Assembly (NCBI RefSeq): GCF_963422355.1
Contig: NC_085106.1
Location: 4,351,747-4,415,746, forward strand
Source: Corticium candelabrum
Taxonomy: Eukaryota; Porifera; Homoscleromorpha; Homosclerophorida; Plakinidae
Direction: 5' to 3'
Length of the DNA: 64,000 nucleotides
Shown here: positions 39,960 to 64,000 of the stretch, piece by piece
Layout: every line of letters starts with the position of its first letter
How positions within the stretch are numbered: position 1 is the first letter of the stretch
The notes under the pieces: generated by a model
What the model was told of the DNA's origin: nothing
Database searches by the model: none
What the model saw: only the letters and a program-made list of their open reading frames with translations
Position numbers and translations under genes: made by a program

Positions 39960-41076
39960 TCAATGAGATGAAACGTCTATTGTGTCAGTGATGATCCAAG
40001 AGGCTACTGCAAGCCGAAGTCTACTTGAATAGTCGCTAGGCTTCAATAGAACTTGGCAAAGGCTGTTGAGGTGCATTCTGTTCTGTGCCTTTCCAGTCAT
40101 GATGTCCCAAATGATTAGATCTGTTGAAGCTAGGAGGCTTAACACTGTGACTGGAACAAGGCCACAAATGCTTGAACAGGTCTGCAGTGGGAAGGATCTG
40201 CATGAATGACAGCAAATATGATTACTATTCCAGGGAAAGTTTGTAGCATGAAAGCAGTTTTGACAGGGACAGAGTTTTGCTGGAGTCACATGACAGCACC
40301 TCTAACACTGGTGCCAGTTCCGCATCGATATTCAGTGGGAGAGGGTATCCAAGTGAGTCTCCATACCACAACATTTTCAGCTGCAAGTCAAAAACTACTA
40401 GTGCCCAGTGATTACCCGACAACAGATTGTTTGCCATAAAAGTCACAACAGTTTCTTTGTCAAAGCGAACATTGACAGCGAAACAAGCCAGTCTGATATG
40501 ATTAATTTACACAGCGTTTTCTAGAACGTCTAGAAACCACCTGTTGCCTTCTGCAGGAGACTCTAAACTGCACAGTACACTTGATCATTGTTGAGACACG
40601 TACTTCCTATTGATCAAGGAGAAAACATGCTGCAATACATCCTCAGTGACCAATCTGTCACAGGCAAGAGTTGCCAATTGGTGTGTCGTAAGGTTGCCAA
40701 TCACAGCATCTGATGACTTTCGTGACCACAGGTTAGACTTCAACATACTGCTGTTATACTCACTGATCATGATAACATTCAGTAAACTAGACTTTCTGTG
40801 CGTGCTTCCAAAGGGTCTGTTCACGACCAAATCAGCTTGAGCAGACAATCTTTTTTCACAGATTACCTCATACGCTGTCTTCTTAGCGTTGTGCATTGCT
40901 ATGAATTCCCTTACATCTTTCTCATCAAACGCACCATATGGGAACACAGACCTGTACTCTTTAGTTGTTCTGTTCTCTTCTGTCTGATTCAATGGCATTA
41001 GAGAAGACAACAGGTTTTGACACTGAGCTTGAGGTGGCATCACGTGTACAAAATAGGGGTTTGTAGGAGAAGACAT
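39960..41076 (-). CDS. C48 (Ulp1/SENP-like) cysteine protease ORF
   Basis: Peptidase of the Ulp1 type, which cuts SUMO- or ubiquitin-like modifiers. The N-terminal segment starts with ATG at 41076 and includes NLTTHQLATLACDRLVTEDV. About 40225-40500 reads LLSGNHWALVVFDLQLKMLW and YGDSLGYPLPLNIDAELAPV: His in GNHW and Asp in YGDS. After a likely intron (acceptor TCATGCAG near 40196) the frame reads LQTCSSICGLVPVTVLSLLA, placing Cys at the right distance, though the usual Asp of QTDGSSCG is Cys here. It stops at TGA 39960-39962 after DVSSH. The joint at about 40585-40500 contains stops and needs another intron. It may be a transposon passenger gene, since hAT remnants adjoin. Confidence 0.5.
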
Positions 41077-41476
41077 GGTCTCACATTTTCTTCAACTCCC
41101 AATGGTCACTGGTCACGGTAGAGTGAAGGTATTGCACACATTCTTCTCATAGCAAACTTGATGCAGGCCTTAAATTTAGACAGATTGTCGTACTGACAAG
41201 TAATATAGAGTGGCGCACGTCAGAAACAAGTGGGCAACTCGCTGTCTTTGTTTCAACAAGGGGGAAATTATATATGCGCAAAGAACAACTCTGATTGTGG
41301 TTTCTAATTTCCCGCGAAACTAAGTTTCGTTTGACATCCGTCTACAAAACCCGTACAATCTCGTACGGCATTATTGCATGTGCATGTATTTTTGTCATAT
41401 CCGGGATGTGTATCCGGGTCGCTACACATCCAGCTGGGCCCCAAAAAATTCACCATCTGTGATTGTTGTTTGCTTA

Positions 41477-41632
41477 CCTGAATGTGCATCGATTACGTTT
41501 GCTACTCCTACTTCTACTTGTGATGATGACAGGCTATCGGGTAGCCTGTCCTCTTCCTCGACCGCTTCCAAGGCAGCAGGCGACCTCAAAGCTTCAGAGA
41601 TACTGTCGCTGAACTCGAACTTGTGTGGTCTA
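41477..41632 (-). CDS. Orphan exon, acidic protein
   Basis: Minus-strand open segment reads RPHKFEFSDSISEALRSPAA, LEAVEEEDRLPDSLSSSQVE and VGVANVIDAHS, ending at a strong donor CAG/GTAAGCAA at 41477. An acceptor TAG precedes it near 41632. It lies about 400 bases upstream of the C48 ORF on the same strand and could be its 5' exon. No family is recognised. Confidence 0.35.
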
Positions 41633-41639
41633 ATAACTA

Positions 41640-42101
41640 TTTAATGGTTCCAAGCATGACTCGCAGGATGAAGAAGATCTGCGATTCTAAATTTCATGCG
41701 ATGACAGAACGCTATCACGTAAAAGCCTCCAGATGGCTGTTCAGAACTGCCGTCGCCTCTACCCTAGCAGCGTTGCCTTGGATATGAAGATGTAGTCATT
41801 CTTACAGGCCGCTGACTATACAGGCGGGCACGCGTCTCCACTCTGACATCACATTACACCACGCCCGTTAAAACGCATTACCGGAACTTGAAGAACCGGA
41901 AGCGACTTTGACCTGCTATATCTCAGCGAAGACTTAAATTAAAAATCTAAAACTATTTTTCCTGTCATGTATGCAACTAGAACTATATTTCCAACATAAA
42001 AGAATTTGATTTTTGCGCGATATAGGTTTACATCCACTCTTCTCAATCGGTCTTTTTGTTACCATGTGATTAGTCTTAAGAACGTTAATTAACAGTAAGT
42101 T

Positions 42102-42188
<87 letters not shown>

Positions 42189-42630
42189 CACACCGCCGAA
42201 TGCCTTTTACAGAAAAATTGTTTGCAGCTTGCAAAACGTACACAAAATGTGGTAAATATCAGCGATAAACGTTAAATATGTTTTGATATCTCGGCATGAC
42301 AATAGAACCGCTGTATACTGCACTACTGTTTATTGTATTTTCACACTGCTTCCTTCATTGTGTATACCAGCTAGTACGCTGAGATCCATGCAACTGTTAT
42401 TTACCAACAAGCATGCAAGCATGTCTAATACTTTACTCTTCTGCGTGACAAGAGCTGTAGAGTCATCAATACATAAACGTGTCTCGATCCAGGTGCCTAA
42501 GCTTTACAGGCATGACAGCAAAACTCGGATATGATTCATACTTTCCGCCCTATTTGCACACGCAACGGTTTGTTGTGGCTGCACCTAGAACCATGCATCA
42601 CATGCATAGCATTGTTCTCTATACACATCT
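41640..42630. other. Non-coding stretch with (AC)n
   Basis: Contains the (AC)n tract at 42104-42186. No supported gene was seen. Confidence 0.45.
42104..42186. repeat. (AC)n microsatellite
   Basis: About 41 uninterrupted AC units. Confidence 0.97.
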
Positions 42631-43557
42631 TCATTTCTTCCTCTTGCGTTGCTCGTATCTTCGCCTTCCTCCTGCTGATGTTGCTTTGACAACACGTCGA
42701 CGATTCGCCTGATACTCACTTGCCTTACCCGTGCCCTTCGATGCTAATTTTGATGTATCGCCAGTCTCTTCTGTTGTTGATCGACCAGAACCAGCGTCGC
42801 TGACTTTCACTTCGAGAGAAGTGTGAGCAGCCACGATATCATCCCTATTGGTTTGTAAATCTACGCAGTTCGATAGTTGCTTTGATTCTTGAGGCAATAC
42901 GCTCGTTGTCTTGTCATTGAGTTGTTGTTTGGGTTCAGGTTTTCGTGACATGGCCGACACACATTCTTTTGATTTGCTAGGTGGTTCAAATACCTCGGCG
43001 AGTGGACTCTTCTCTGCTCTTAACGAGCTGGAAGTGTCAACACACGCACTGATACTCTTCTTCTTTGGCTGCGAACGAGCATGCAATGGCTCTTTTAGAT
43101 CTCTCTTGTTATTTTTTGAGATGTGCAAAGGTGTAGGGTAACTTTTCTGACCTTCGTGGTTCCTCTCTAGGTTACCACTCCCTTTAGTGGATACTTCACT
43201 AGCGATGGACTGGTTAGGTTTGCCTGTTGCAGTTGAGCGCGCAACCTCGTTTTTATTAATAAAGTTTCCTGAAGTTGGATGTCGCTGTTTTAGACTGGCG
43301 GTGTTTTCGTGTGCTGCAGCGTCTTTACCACCGTCGACATTTCCACTGGCTTGTTGTGACGTTTCCCGCTTCGGTCTCATAGAATTGTCCAATCCGGGAA
43401 CAGATGGCGCATCGTTTCCGAACTCTGCTCGAGGTATGAGGGTAAACGCTGACGGGACGGAAGAACCGGGAATCAGACGCACTGCCTTGAAGAAGTCGTC
43501 ACGACCGAACCTCACACGTTTTTCTTTATACGACCCTTTGAGAATCCTAAATTTCAT
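42631..43557 (-). CDS. Hypothetical disordered basic protein, 308 aa
   Basis: Long single-exon ORF with ATG at 43555-43557, starting MKFRILKGSYKEKRVRFGRD, then DFFKAVRLIPGSSVPSAFTL. The first about 45 residues look folded. The rest is rich in Ser, Lys, Glu, Thr and Asn. The C-terminus is strongly basic (RRRVVKATSAGGRRRYEQRK), suggesting nuclear or nucleolar location. No signal peptide, membrane segment or known domain was seen. The codon use looks ordinary and the length is well above chance for this AT-rich DNA. Further 5' exons are possible. Family not recognised. Confidence 0.6.
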   Translation of the reverse strand: MKFRILKGSYKEKRVRFGRDDFFKAVRLIPGSSVPSAFTLIPRAEFGNDAPSVPGLDNSMRPKRETSQQASGNVDGGKDAAAHENTASLKQRHPTSGNFINKNEVARSTATGKPNQSIASEVSTKGSGNLERNHEGQKSYPTPLHISKNNKRDLKEPLHARSQPKKKSISACVDTSSSLRAEKSPLAEVFEPPSKSKECVSAMSRKPEPKQQLNDKTTSVLPQESKQLSNCVDLQTNRDDIVAAHTSLEVKVSDAGSGRSTTEETGDTSKLASKGTGKASEYQANRRRVVKATSAGGRRRYEQRKRKK

Positions 43558-43712
43558 TAAATAGTCATCGAAGTGTTGAAACGAAAATGTAAGTTAATTA
43601 ATCTAACTTTAGCTACACCCAGTTCACGATGCACGCCACGCAGATGACCGGCCGTCCCGTGTACGCCAAAGTATGACCATAGGTGGTGCTTCGCCTGTGG
43701 TGCCGCGTAACG

Positions 43713-43713
<1 letters not shown>

Positions 43714-43765
<52 letters not shown>
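43714..43765. repeat. (GT)n microsatellite
   Basis: About 26 GT units between the 308-residue ORF and the Tc1 element. Confidence 0.95.
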
Positions 43766-43766
<1 letters not shown>

Positions 43767-43979
43767 CGCACCTATCTGCTCACGGTGTTTAAGTGCTATC
43801 GCACTACAGTTACAATGTCAGTGCATGTCACAGTGTTTTGGTATACACACAAGTGTTTTAGTACCTATAGGGTATATGCATGCAGGCGCGTACCTGGTGG
43901 AGGGTTGGGGTCGCAATCTATAGGTCCCTCTCACAGCCCTGATCTCTTGTGACCACTGGCCAGGCGCGCGTTAACTATA

Positions 43980-46006
43980 CAGACTTGGACAAAATTATAG
44001 GGACACCCCGCTGTGGGTATGTAGTAACACAATAATTAGGTCACAATTTACCAACTATCAATATTGTTAAGAACTTAATAGTTACCGCGCTGATTGTTAG
44101 GTTTCTTGAGAATACTGTAGACCCTAAATTGTTTTCTTTACGTTTCGCATTGCGGAAAACAAGACCTAAAAGTGTATGACGTCATGACTACGTAAGCGTC
44201 GTAAGTTAGACTCTCTCTGATTTTGTTTAGTGGCTTTTAAAAAAGCCGCTTTTAATAACGCGAAGGAAAATTGAAGCCCTTCACCAGTTCCTCAGTACCG
44301 AGTGTTCCCGCCTCTCGCCCTCCTGATTGCGTCCAAACGTCGCGGAACACTTTCTGCCAAGTTCCGAACACACGCTGCTGGAATCTGCTGCCACGCCTCT
44401 TGTAGAGCATTCCAGAGCTCAGCTGAAGTTCTCGGTTTGCGACGGTTGGCAGCAGTTTTGAGTTCATGCCACAAGTTCTCGATTGGATTCGCATCAGGCG
44501 ATTTTGGCGGCCAGTCCAACAGTGTGACGTCATGCTGGCGTAGCCATTGTCTTGTTGACCGAGACGTGTGGATTGGCGCGTTGTCCTGTTGAAACACAAA
44601 GTCGTCTCCTATCAGTGCCGCTGCGTCTGTAAGCATGTGCTCCTCCAGAACCTGTTGGTACGCCGTGCTGTCCAAACGACCTTCCAGTTTCACCAGAGAC
44701 CCCAAACCATGCCAACACATCGATCCCCACACCATCACACTAGCCGCGTGCTGGACCGTACGATCACAACATTCAGGGAGAAATTCCTCACCTTTGCGAC
44801 GCCAAACGTACAGAGCACCATCGTTTCCTATGCTGACTTTTGACTCATCTGTAAAAAGAACAGATTTCCAGTCATCCAAAGTCCATTGTGTGTGAGTAGT
44901 TGCCCATCCCAGTCGCAAACGCCGATGGTTTTCTGTTAGCAGTGGTTTTTTCTAGGCCTCCGAGCGTTCACTCCTGTCTCACTGAGACGACGACAGACTG
45001 TTCTACTTGATACCTGCTTGCCGGTTTTATCAGCCAGCTGATACGAGAGCAGTCCTGATGGTGCTCTGCGGTTCTGCAGTGCCATTCTCTTCAGTCGATG
45101 ATCTTCCCAGATTGTCGTTGCCGTCCCACGTCCAGGTCGTTTTATATAATCGCTGCTGCCATGGGAAAGCCGTTGCAGGCACTGATGAACCGAATTCCTG
45201 GAGCGGCGGACAAAAGCTGCGATCTGACGCACAGAATGGCCAACTGAGTGAAGGGCTTCAATTTTCCCTCGCGTTTTTGGACTCAACTGTTTGCCTCGAG
45301 GCATCGCTGCAACTCGTGAAATATCGCACGGAACAAGACTCTGCAACTGCGTGCAGCTGAACGTTCAGGCTAATTTATCGCCTAAGTTTGGCGGTCTCAA
45401 AGGCAGCGGTTTTAGTGCAGCTGACATTTCGGCGGTAGCAGTTTGAGATTTTGCTACGTCAAACGTGGACCGGAAGTGGCATGTCAATGTTCTTTTGTTG
45501 CTATAACTTTATTAGTTTTTGTCTTAGCAGGATTTCTTTGTAATTCGTTAGTGTCGCATGATTTTTGAATACGTTGAAGTTTGTTTATTGATTAAAATGA
45601 CAAAACAATTCAAATTGTGATCACATGCGCGAAATCAATGCGCAAAAACAGATGATTCGCTTTTTTTCATAATGTTGATTTGATAAGAGGACCCACAAAA
45701 TTGCTTTCACTCTCTACTACAGAGCATTCTTAGATTGTATGCCAAGAATGAGCATCCAAGAGCGATGAACGTGTACAAAGACAAAAAAGTAGGAATGGCC
45801 GTCTTCCTTCTTCAAAGCAAACTAGATGAGCAGTAGGTAGTAAGTAAAGCTGCAGTCTTGAACTCAAGCTATGTTACATACTAAAAATGGCACAATCCAT
45901 AAAAAAGAAATTCGAAAAACATTTGGTTTTGCTAGAGAAAAATTCAGTGCCAAAGTTAGACTACACACAAGAATGCCAGGTGTCCCTATAAGTTTGTCCA
46001 AGTCTG
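43980..46006 (-). mobile_element. Tc1-type DNA transposon, copy 2, nearly intact
   Basis: The element starts CAGACTTGGACAAAATTATA at 43980 and ends with the inverted form TTTGTCCAAGTCTG at 46006. TA target duplications are at 43978-43979 and 46007-46008. Length is 2027 bp with one transposase gene on the minus strand. About 700 bases lie between the transposase start and the right end. Parts match the truncated copy at 5722-6618 almost base for base. Confidence 0.92.
44292..45304 (-). pseudogene. Tc1 transposase, DD34E, single frameshift
   Basis: About 338 codons. The N-terminal paired-like HTH reads LSPKTRGKIEALHSVGHSVR then QIAAFVRRSRNSVHQCLQRL. The second HTH is RRAPSGLLSYQLADKTGKQV. The catalytic triad is in LFTDESKVSIGND, FQQDNAPIHTS and SPDANPIENLWHELK, with 34 residues between the second Asp and Glu. 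The ATG is at 45302-45304, the stop follows GGNTRY. The only lesion is one missing base in the A run at about 44947-44953, which turns RRPRKKPLLTENHRRLR into a premature stop. The gene is therefore one base from intact, so the copy is young. Confidence 0.9.
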
Positions 46007-46160
46007 TACAGTGGTTTACATTTCTTTGGACGTGCTCTGTGTGAATAGGGCTCGTGTTAGGCTTGTTCCAGGCTTCACATTTCTATACATGTAACGGACA
46101 AGGTAAAGGCGTGAGAGCCTGGAACGAGGCATTGCTAGAAACTATTTACCAACATTCTAG

Positions 46161-46358
46161 ATGTCCCCTAATTACTCTGCTGTTGTTCTTTTGTGTTTTA
46201 CGTTGTTCATGCTCAAAGCCGTACACAGAGCTCTGCATGATAGCCTTGTAGTTCCCTACAAACGTTATGTATACGACTCAACCAGAGCGACTCTCTTCTC
46301 GTCTGAAGAGCTACAGCCCCAGCTGGTATACACTTTGGCTGATACAGAATTTTATTGA
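46161..46358 (+). CDS. Hypothetical short protein with hydrophobic N-terminus
   Basis: A 65-codon ORF starts MSPNYSAVVLLCFTLFMLKA, which looks like a signal anchor, and continues to TRATLFSSEELQPQLVYTLA. It begins 155 bases beyond the Tc1 right end. There is no family hit by recognition and it may be chance. Confidence 0.2.
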   Translation: MSPNYSAVVLLCFTLFMLKAVHRALHDSLVVPYKRYVYDSTRATLFSSEELQPQLVYTLADTEFY

Positions 46359-46359
46359 A

Positions 46360-48670
46360 GGGTGCAAATGCTTTATGATGGGAGGCTAGACCACATGATC
46401 ATGCACTGACGCATCACTTGTGTGACATGTATGTGACACTGTCTGAACAAGAATCTATATGCGCACAACTCCCGGATCAGGTTCATCCGGGTATCATGCT
46501 ACGGTACTTCTCCATACAAGTTTGTCAAATCTATAGTAATTCCTAGGAGACAACAGTTACTAGAGTCTAATCATTGTCCTGCAGATGCACAACGTCGCTC
46601 GAGATCGCAACAACGCGCCTCCAAATTGGGTCCCTTGAAGGGGGCATGCGCTCTCAATGCCACTATGGTATGCTCCCGAATTGCGCGCACGCGGACATCA
46701 AAGGTCTGGCCACGCGCGACCAATCACCGGTTTAATACGTGCTACTCACCAACGGTACCAAACACGACAGCTATTTCATGCATCTCGGATACTGAAAGAG
46801 TGAAGCAACAAAGGTGGAGCGAAAATACTTTCAGAGTAAAGCCAAAAGCAATTTGCTGGAAGATATAATATTTCTAGCGACGTCCCAAAGTTTTCTCGAC
46901 AGCATGCAGTGTCACAGACGAACTGCTTTGAATAGAAACAGAAGCAAAAAACCAAGAGAAAGAGAAAGCCAATAAAATACATCTGGATCGAGCAATAAAC
47001 AACCTCAAGTGCTATTTGATTTGAGCTGCAGACATCCAATATTGTCTGCTAACTCCACCCTGGAGTCTGCACGTGGCGTACGGTACTACAATATACCACG
47101 TAATCATGCGGGTGTTCGCGACCAGTTCGAGCCACATCCGCGCGGAAAGCAGTTCATACCATCCGTTGGATAAAATATCCTATATACGATGTTTAACCAG
47201 AGGAAAGAAAAATACGGGGTATACTGAACATGTGACACCTGCATGCATATGGATCGCTCTAGGGTGGTACGATCACATGCACGCACTAGATAACTTACAG
47301 TTCGACTGCTTCCAGCGTTAGTTCTCCGTCATCCTCATCTAGATTGACGTCAGACTCTAAAAGAACAGTATATGCAATGTATGAAAACGGAATATAATTG
47401 AATTCTAATCTCGTTGATGTTTTTTCGTACCCAACTTGTCGCCTGCATCGAATCCGACCGGTTTCGCATCTCGAAGGCAACTCCACGTGCACCCCATTAC
47501 TTCTACGTCGATTTCACGTCAACTCGCGTTTCAACATGAATGAAGTCAACGGTGGCTGTCGTTGTGATGTTTTAAATGAAACGTGAAAGGACATTGTGAC
47601 GTCACAATCAAAATAAACCAAAGGCGTTAGCGCGAGCAATAAATTAGATACGATACTATATATACTGTATACGTATACAGCGTATTAGCTACAAGAAATT
47701 CAATAGACCGTGCAAACCCTGTAGCACAAGTTGGCGGCTCTAGACTAGCGATTGTATCTTGGCTGAGCGCAATGCAGTCATGGACGCGTGTACGTACTAA
47801 GATGCTCCAAATGCACTCAATTTCTCTGGCCAGACCAATTAATCTCTTAATGCTTGCATTTACCAGTCCGAAATGAAACTTGACAACACAAAAAGTTTAT
47901 GTGCGCATGCGCCATAATGTTTGCCTTCTGTGTGAATTTGGATACATATAACTGCGAGAGTATGAAAGACAGGTTGTCGAGTGTCTGTTTTTATGTGTCG
48001 CGTGCTCAGGTTGTAACTGCATGTGCCGAGATAGTTTGCGCATGCGCAAATTAGAACTTGCATTCTCGGTACAGTTCACATTACACCATGCAAGCGTGCT
48101 GAAATTGCTCTGTGAGATAGTCTCGCATCTCTAGATGCAATTCTAGAGCTCTACTTGAATCATCCATCGACTTCACAAGTTAGTTATTATCAACATAATT
48201 ATACATGTATCTAGGGCAGAAACTAAACTGCAAACATATAGGATTGTAGCAAATGGATCGAGCTTCTATACAACTAGACAATGGTTCATGAATGATTTAC
48301 AAAATGAATTTCAATAGAAATACATTCGGTTCTACCTAGATCACACATTTTTCATATATGTTTATCTTAGTGCCAACCAGTTGTCTACACACATTGAGCT
48401 TGAGTATTTGCATGTGCAGACATCGTGTACTCATTCAATATTTTTTAACTTCTATTACTACGTCTTCAAATTTGAGCCCACAGGGTCCTACAACTATAAA
48501 CATTTTGATGTATTACCGTGCATCTAAAATACCTGCAAATGCGCATGCTCACGGTACAAGACAAACCAGGGTGACCCACAAACTCGGTTTCATCCCCCCT
48601 GTGTAGCAAATCCTAAATCCCTGACTGGTTTATGTAAAATTTGTTTACCAAAGTTTACTGTGGGTTACTC
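46360..48670. other. Mostly non-coding stretch
   Basis: One possible acidic terminal exon on the minus strand (47295-47357, SDVNLDEDDGELTLEAVEL then stop, acceptor TGTTCTTTTAG). Nothing else was supported. Confidence 0.4.
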
Positions 48671-49125
48671 TATTTAGACACACATTTGAACCTTGAACCT
48701 GCCATACCCACTATGGGCTTAGGTGCTGCCACACTTATATCCATACTTCACAATCCTGAGCCAGCAATAAATTGTCAATTTGTGACTGCGTTAAATCATA
48801 CATCACAGTGTCTCTCCATCATTGTTCGACACTGTCTGCAGGTCATTTGATGCCAAATAGTTTGCTTCCCAATAACATCTTCTGATGTCTTTGAGAGAGC
48901 ATACTATCAACACGACCTAACCATTGCAAATGCCATCTATGAATGTGTATCTCTATAGTCTTCTCGTCTGCATTTCTGATTTTATCACACCTTGTAACAC
49001 CTGAAATATCCTAAACACATCTGCATCTCAAATAAAATGTGTCGAGGCATTGAATATCGCCCCTTTTTATTAGGCAGGTCTCTGATCCATACATCAATGT
49101 TGGTATAACTAAGGTTTTACTCACA

Positions 49126-49131
<6 letters not shown>
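48671..49131 (-). pseudogene. LINE 3' fragment, minus orientation
   Basis: Reverse complement of the 3' part of the LINE at 50641-52402. On the minus strand it reads PTLMYGSETCLIKRGDIQCL and DTFYLRCRC, then HLQWLGRVD. These are the region after the reverse transcriptase in endonuclease/RT LINEs. A (CA)n tract (49133-49189) abuts its 5' side. Confidence 0.75.

Positions 49132-49132
<1 letters not shown>

Positions 49133-49189
<57 letters not shown>
49133..49189. repeat. (AC)n microsatellite
   Basis: About 28 AC units next to the LINE fragment. Confidence 0.95.
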
Positions 49190-49190
<1 letters not shown>

Positions 49191-49199
49191 ACTAATCAT

Positions 49200-50139
49200 T
49201 CGTAAAAGTTAAGTTACTGTTAGTGTACAAATGAAAGGAGAACCTAAAGTGCTAAACCCTATGCACTGAGAAATGACAGCTTTCAGTTCCCAGTACTTTG
49301 GTAGTAACCATATTTGGCTAGAAACACGCTTTCACTCACGTCCCATTTTACACCAAATTTAACCTATAAAAGGCACAGGTACGTACTCCAATCACACAAC
49401 ACCAAATAGTTGCTGCAAACATACTGGCAAGCACCTACTTGCAAGCATGCACAAATTAACGCCACAAGTCCATCAGTAGACACAAGCATCCCAACACTTG
49501 TTTATACAGATGGCTAAGAATGAACAGGCCTAGTAGTCTTATCATCAGTTCGGTGTCTGACTGACCTGCATCGTTTGTCGCAGGTTCACTACGTTCCCCA
49601 TAACCTTGACCATACTCTTAATCAAATTTGGAACGTCCTGCATGACTCCGCCTACTAAAACTGGACAAGCTGCAAAAACGATATGTTGAGATCATCACAC
49701 AAGCGATAACATGAGTGCACGCTATGCATTCCAATGTTGTTTACATGGTCGTTTCCGTCGAGTTTGAGTCGGTATTTCAATCGAGTTTGTCCCTATTTCC
49801 GGTAAGATGACTACATAACCCTAGCGCATGCACCTAGGGTTAACTACAAATTCTCCGTTCATATCTACTATTGAAACACATCCCATAAGGTGCTGCAATT
49901 CTTCCTTACAGTACAGTGTACCATCAGAGACAATTTAGGTTACTCCATGTACAACAGTTGGTTCTTGCAATATAATTTCATAACCTACATCTGCTAATTC
50001 AAAATTGTCTACACACTGACATCATCAGTATTAAACACTTATAAACCTCTGAAATTTGACACCCTATCAAAAGTGTACACTACACACAGCATTCCCAAAC
50101 CCATTGGACCGATCAACAATCAAGCAAACGTCACCTGCC
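49200..50139. other. Stretch downstream of CADPS
   Basis: Holds one exon-like minus-strand segment at about 49576-49665 (MQDVPNLIKSMVKVMGN, donor CAG/GTCAGTC), not assigned to any gene. Otherwise nothing recognised. Confidence 0.35.

Positions 50140-64000
<13,861 letters not shown>

Noticed and set aside
41690-41703. MKFRI start shared with the 308-residue protein at 43557
   Set aside because: Similarity stops after about 15 bases, so it is probably chance.
42911-43564. Plus-strand ORFs opposite the 308-residue ORF
   Set aside because: They are shorter shadows of the minus-strand frame and show no domain.

Overview
The window is animal nuclear DNA. The genes are split by short GT-AG introns, the intergenic space is full of long (CA)n, (TA)n and other microsatellites, and old DNA transposons, retroelements and a tRNA-derived SINE are scattered throughout. 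The mixture suggests a sponge, by inference only: a CADPS-type vesicle-priming gene, a lysosomal N-acetylglucosamine-6-sulfatase gene, a TKL-like kinase, a GT29 sialyltransferase, and fragments of retroelement and integrase families that are common in sponges and cnidarians. From memory, sialyltransferases among sponges were reported in homoscleromorphs, which would fit; I could not check this. I see no tRNA, rRNA or CRISPR array. A 200-base N gap lies at 34562-34761.

Layout. 1-9.9 kb: repeat land with a possible gene 3' end, a 19-bp minisatellite, a long inverted-repeat pair around giant (CA)n arrays, non-LTR retroelement fragments, a truncated Tc1 element and an internally deleted hAT element with intact ends. 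10.4-15.8 kb (minus): a GNS-like sulfatase gene of about 12 exons. 16.7 kb: an orphan exon. 19.8-21.6 kb (plus): a spliced integrase-core gene broken by a stop codon. 21.9-23.7 kb (minus): a TKL-like protein kinase gene. 24.1-26.7 kb (plus): a complete but inactivated pogo-type element whose transposase ends in a PHD finger, then a frameshifted THAP ORF and an IS630/Tc1-like N-terminal fragment. 29.1 kb: a SINE. 30.2-31.1 kb (plus): the catalytic part of a sialyltransferase.

31.5-37.3 kb: a Helitron/Helentron-like element, a decayed reverse transcriptase with an RLE endonuclease, the assembly gap, a dead CENP-B-type transposase and another transposon-like ORF. 38.0-41.6 kb: a second copy of a 268-bp dispersed repeat, a transporter fragment cut by a hAT end, a hAT N-terminus and a C48 (Ulp1-like) protease ORF. 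42.6-43.6 kb (minus): a 308-residue disordered basic protein. 43.98-46.0 kb: a nearly intact Tc1 element with TA target duplication, in the opposite orientation to its truncated relative at 5.7 kb. 48.7-52.4 kb: two LINE 3' ends in inverted orientation, one carrying an insert of about 790 bp.

50.1-64 kb and beyond (minus): the CADPS/CAPS gene, with C2, PH and MUN segments recognisable over at least 17 exons. Its introns hold at least three TA-flanked nonautonomous DNA transposons, a LINE remnant and a transposon ORF with a GCDTTSAF motif. The host genes do unrelated jobs: sulfated glycan breakdown (GNS), sialylation (GT29), signalling (kinase) and regulated exocytosis (CADPS). No operon-like or defence-like system is apparent; the notable biology is in the transposon domain combinations and in the host genes themselves.
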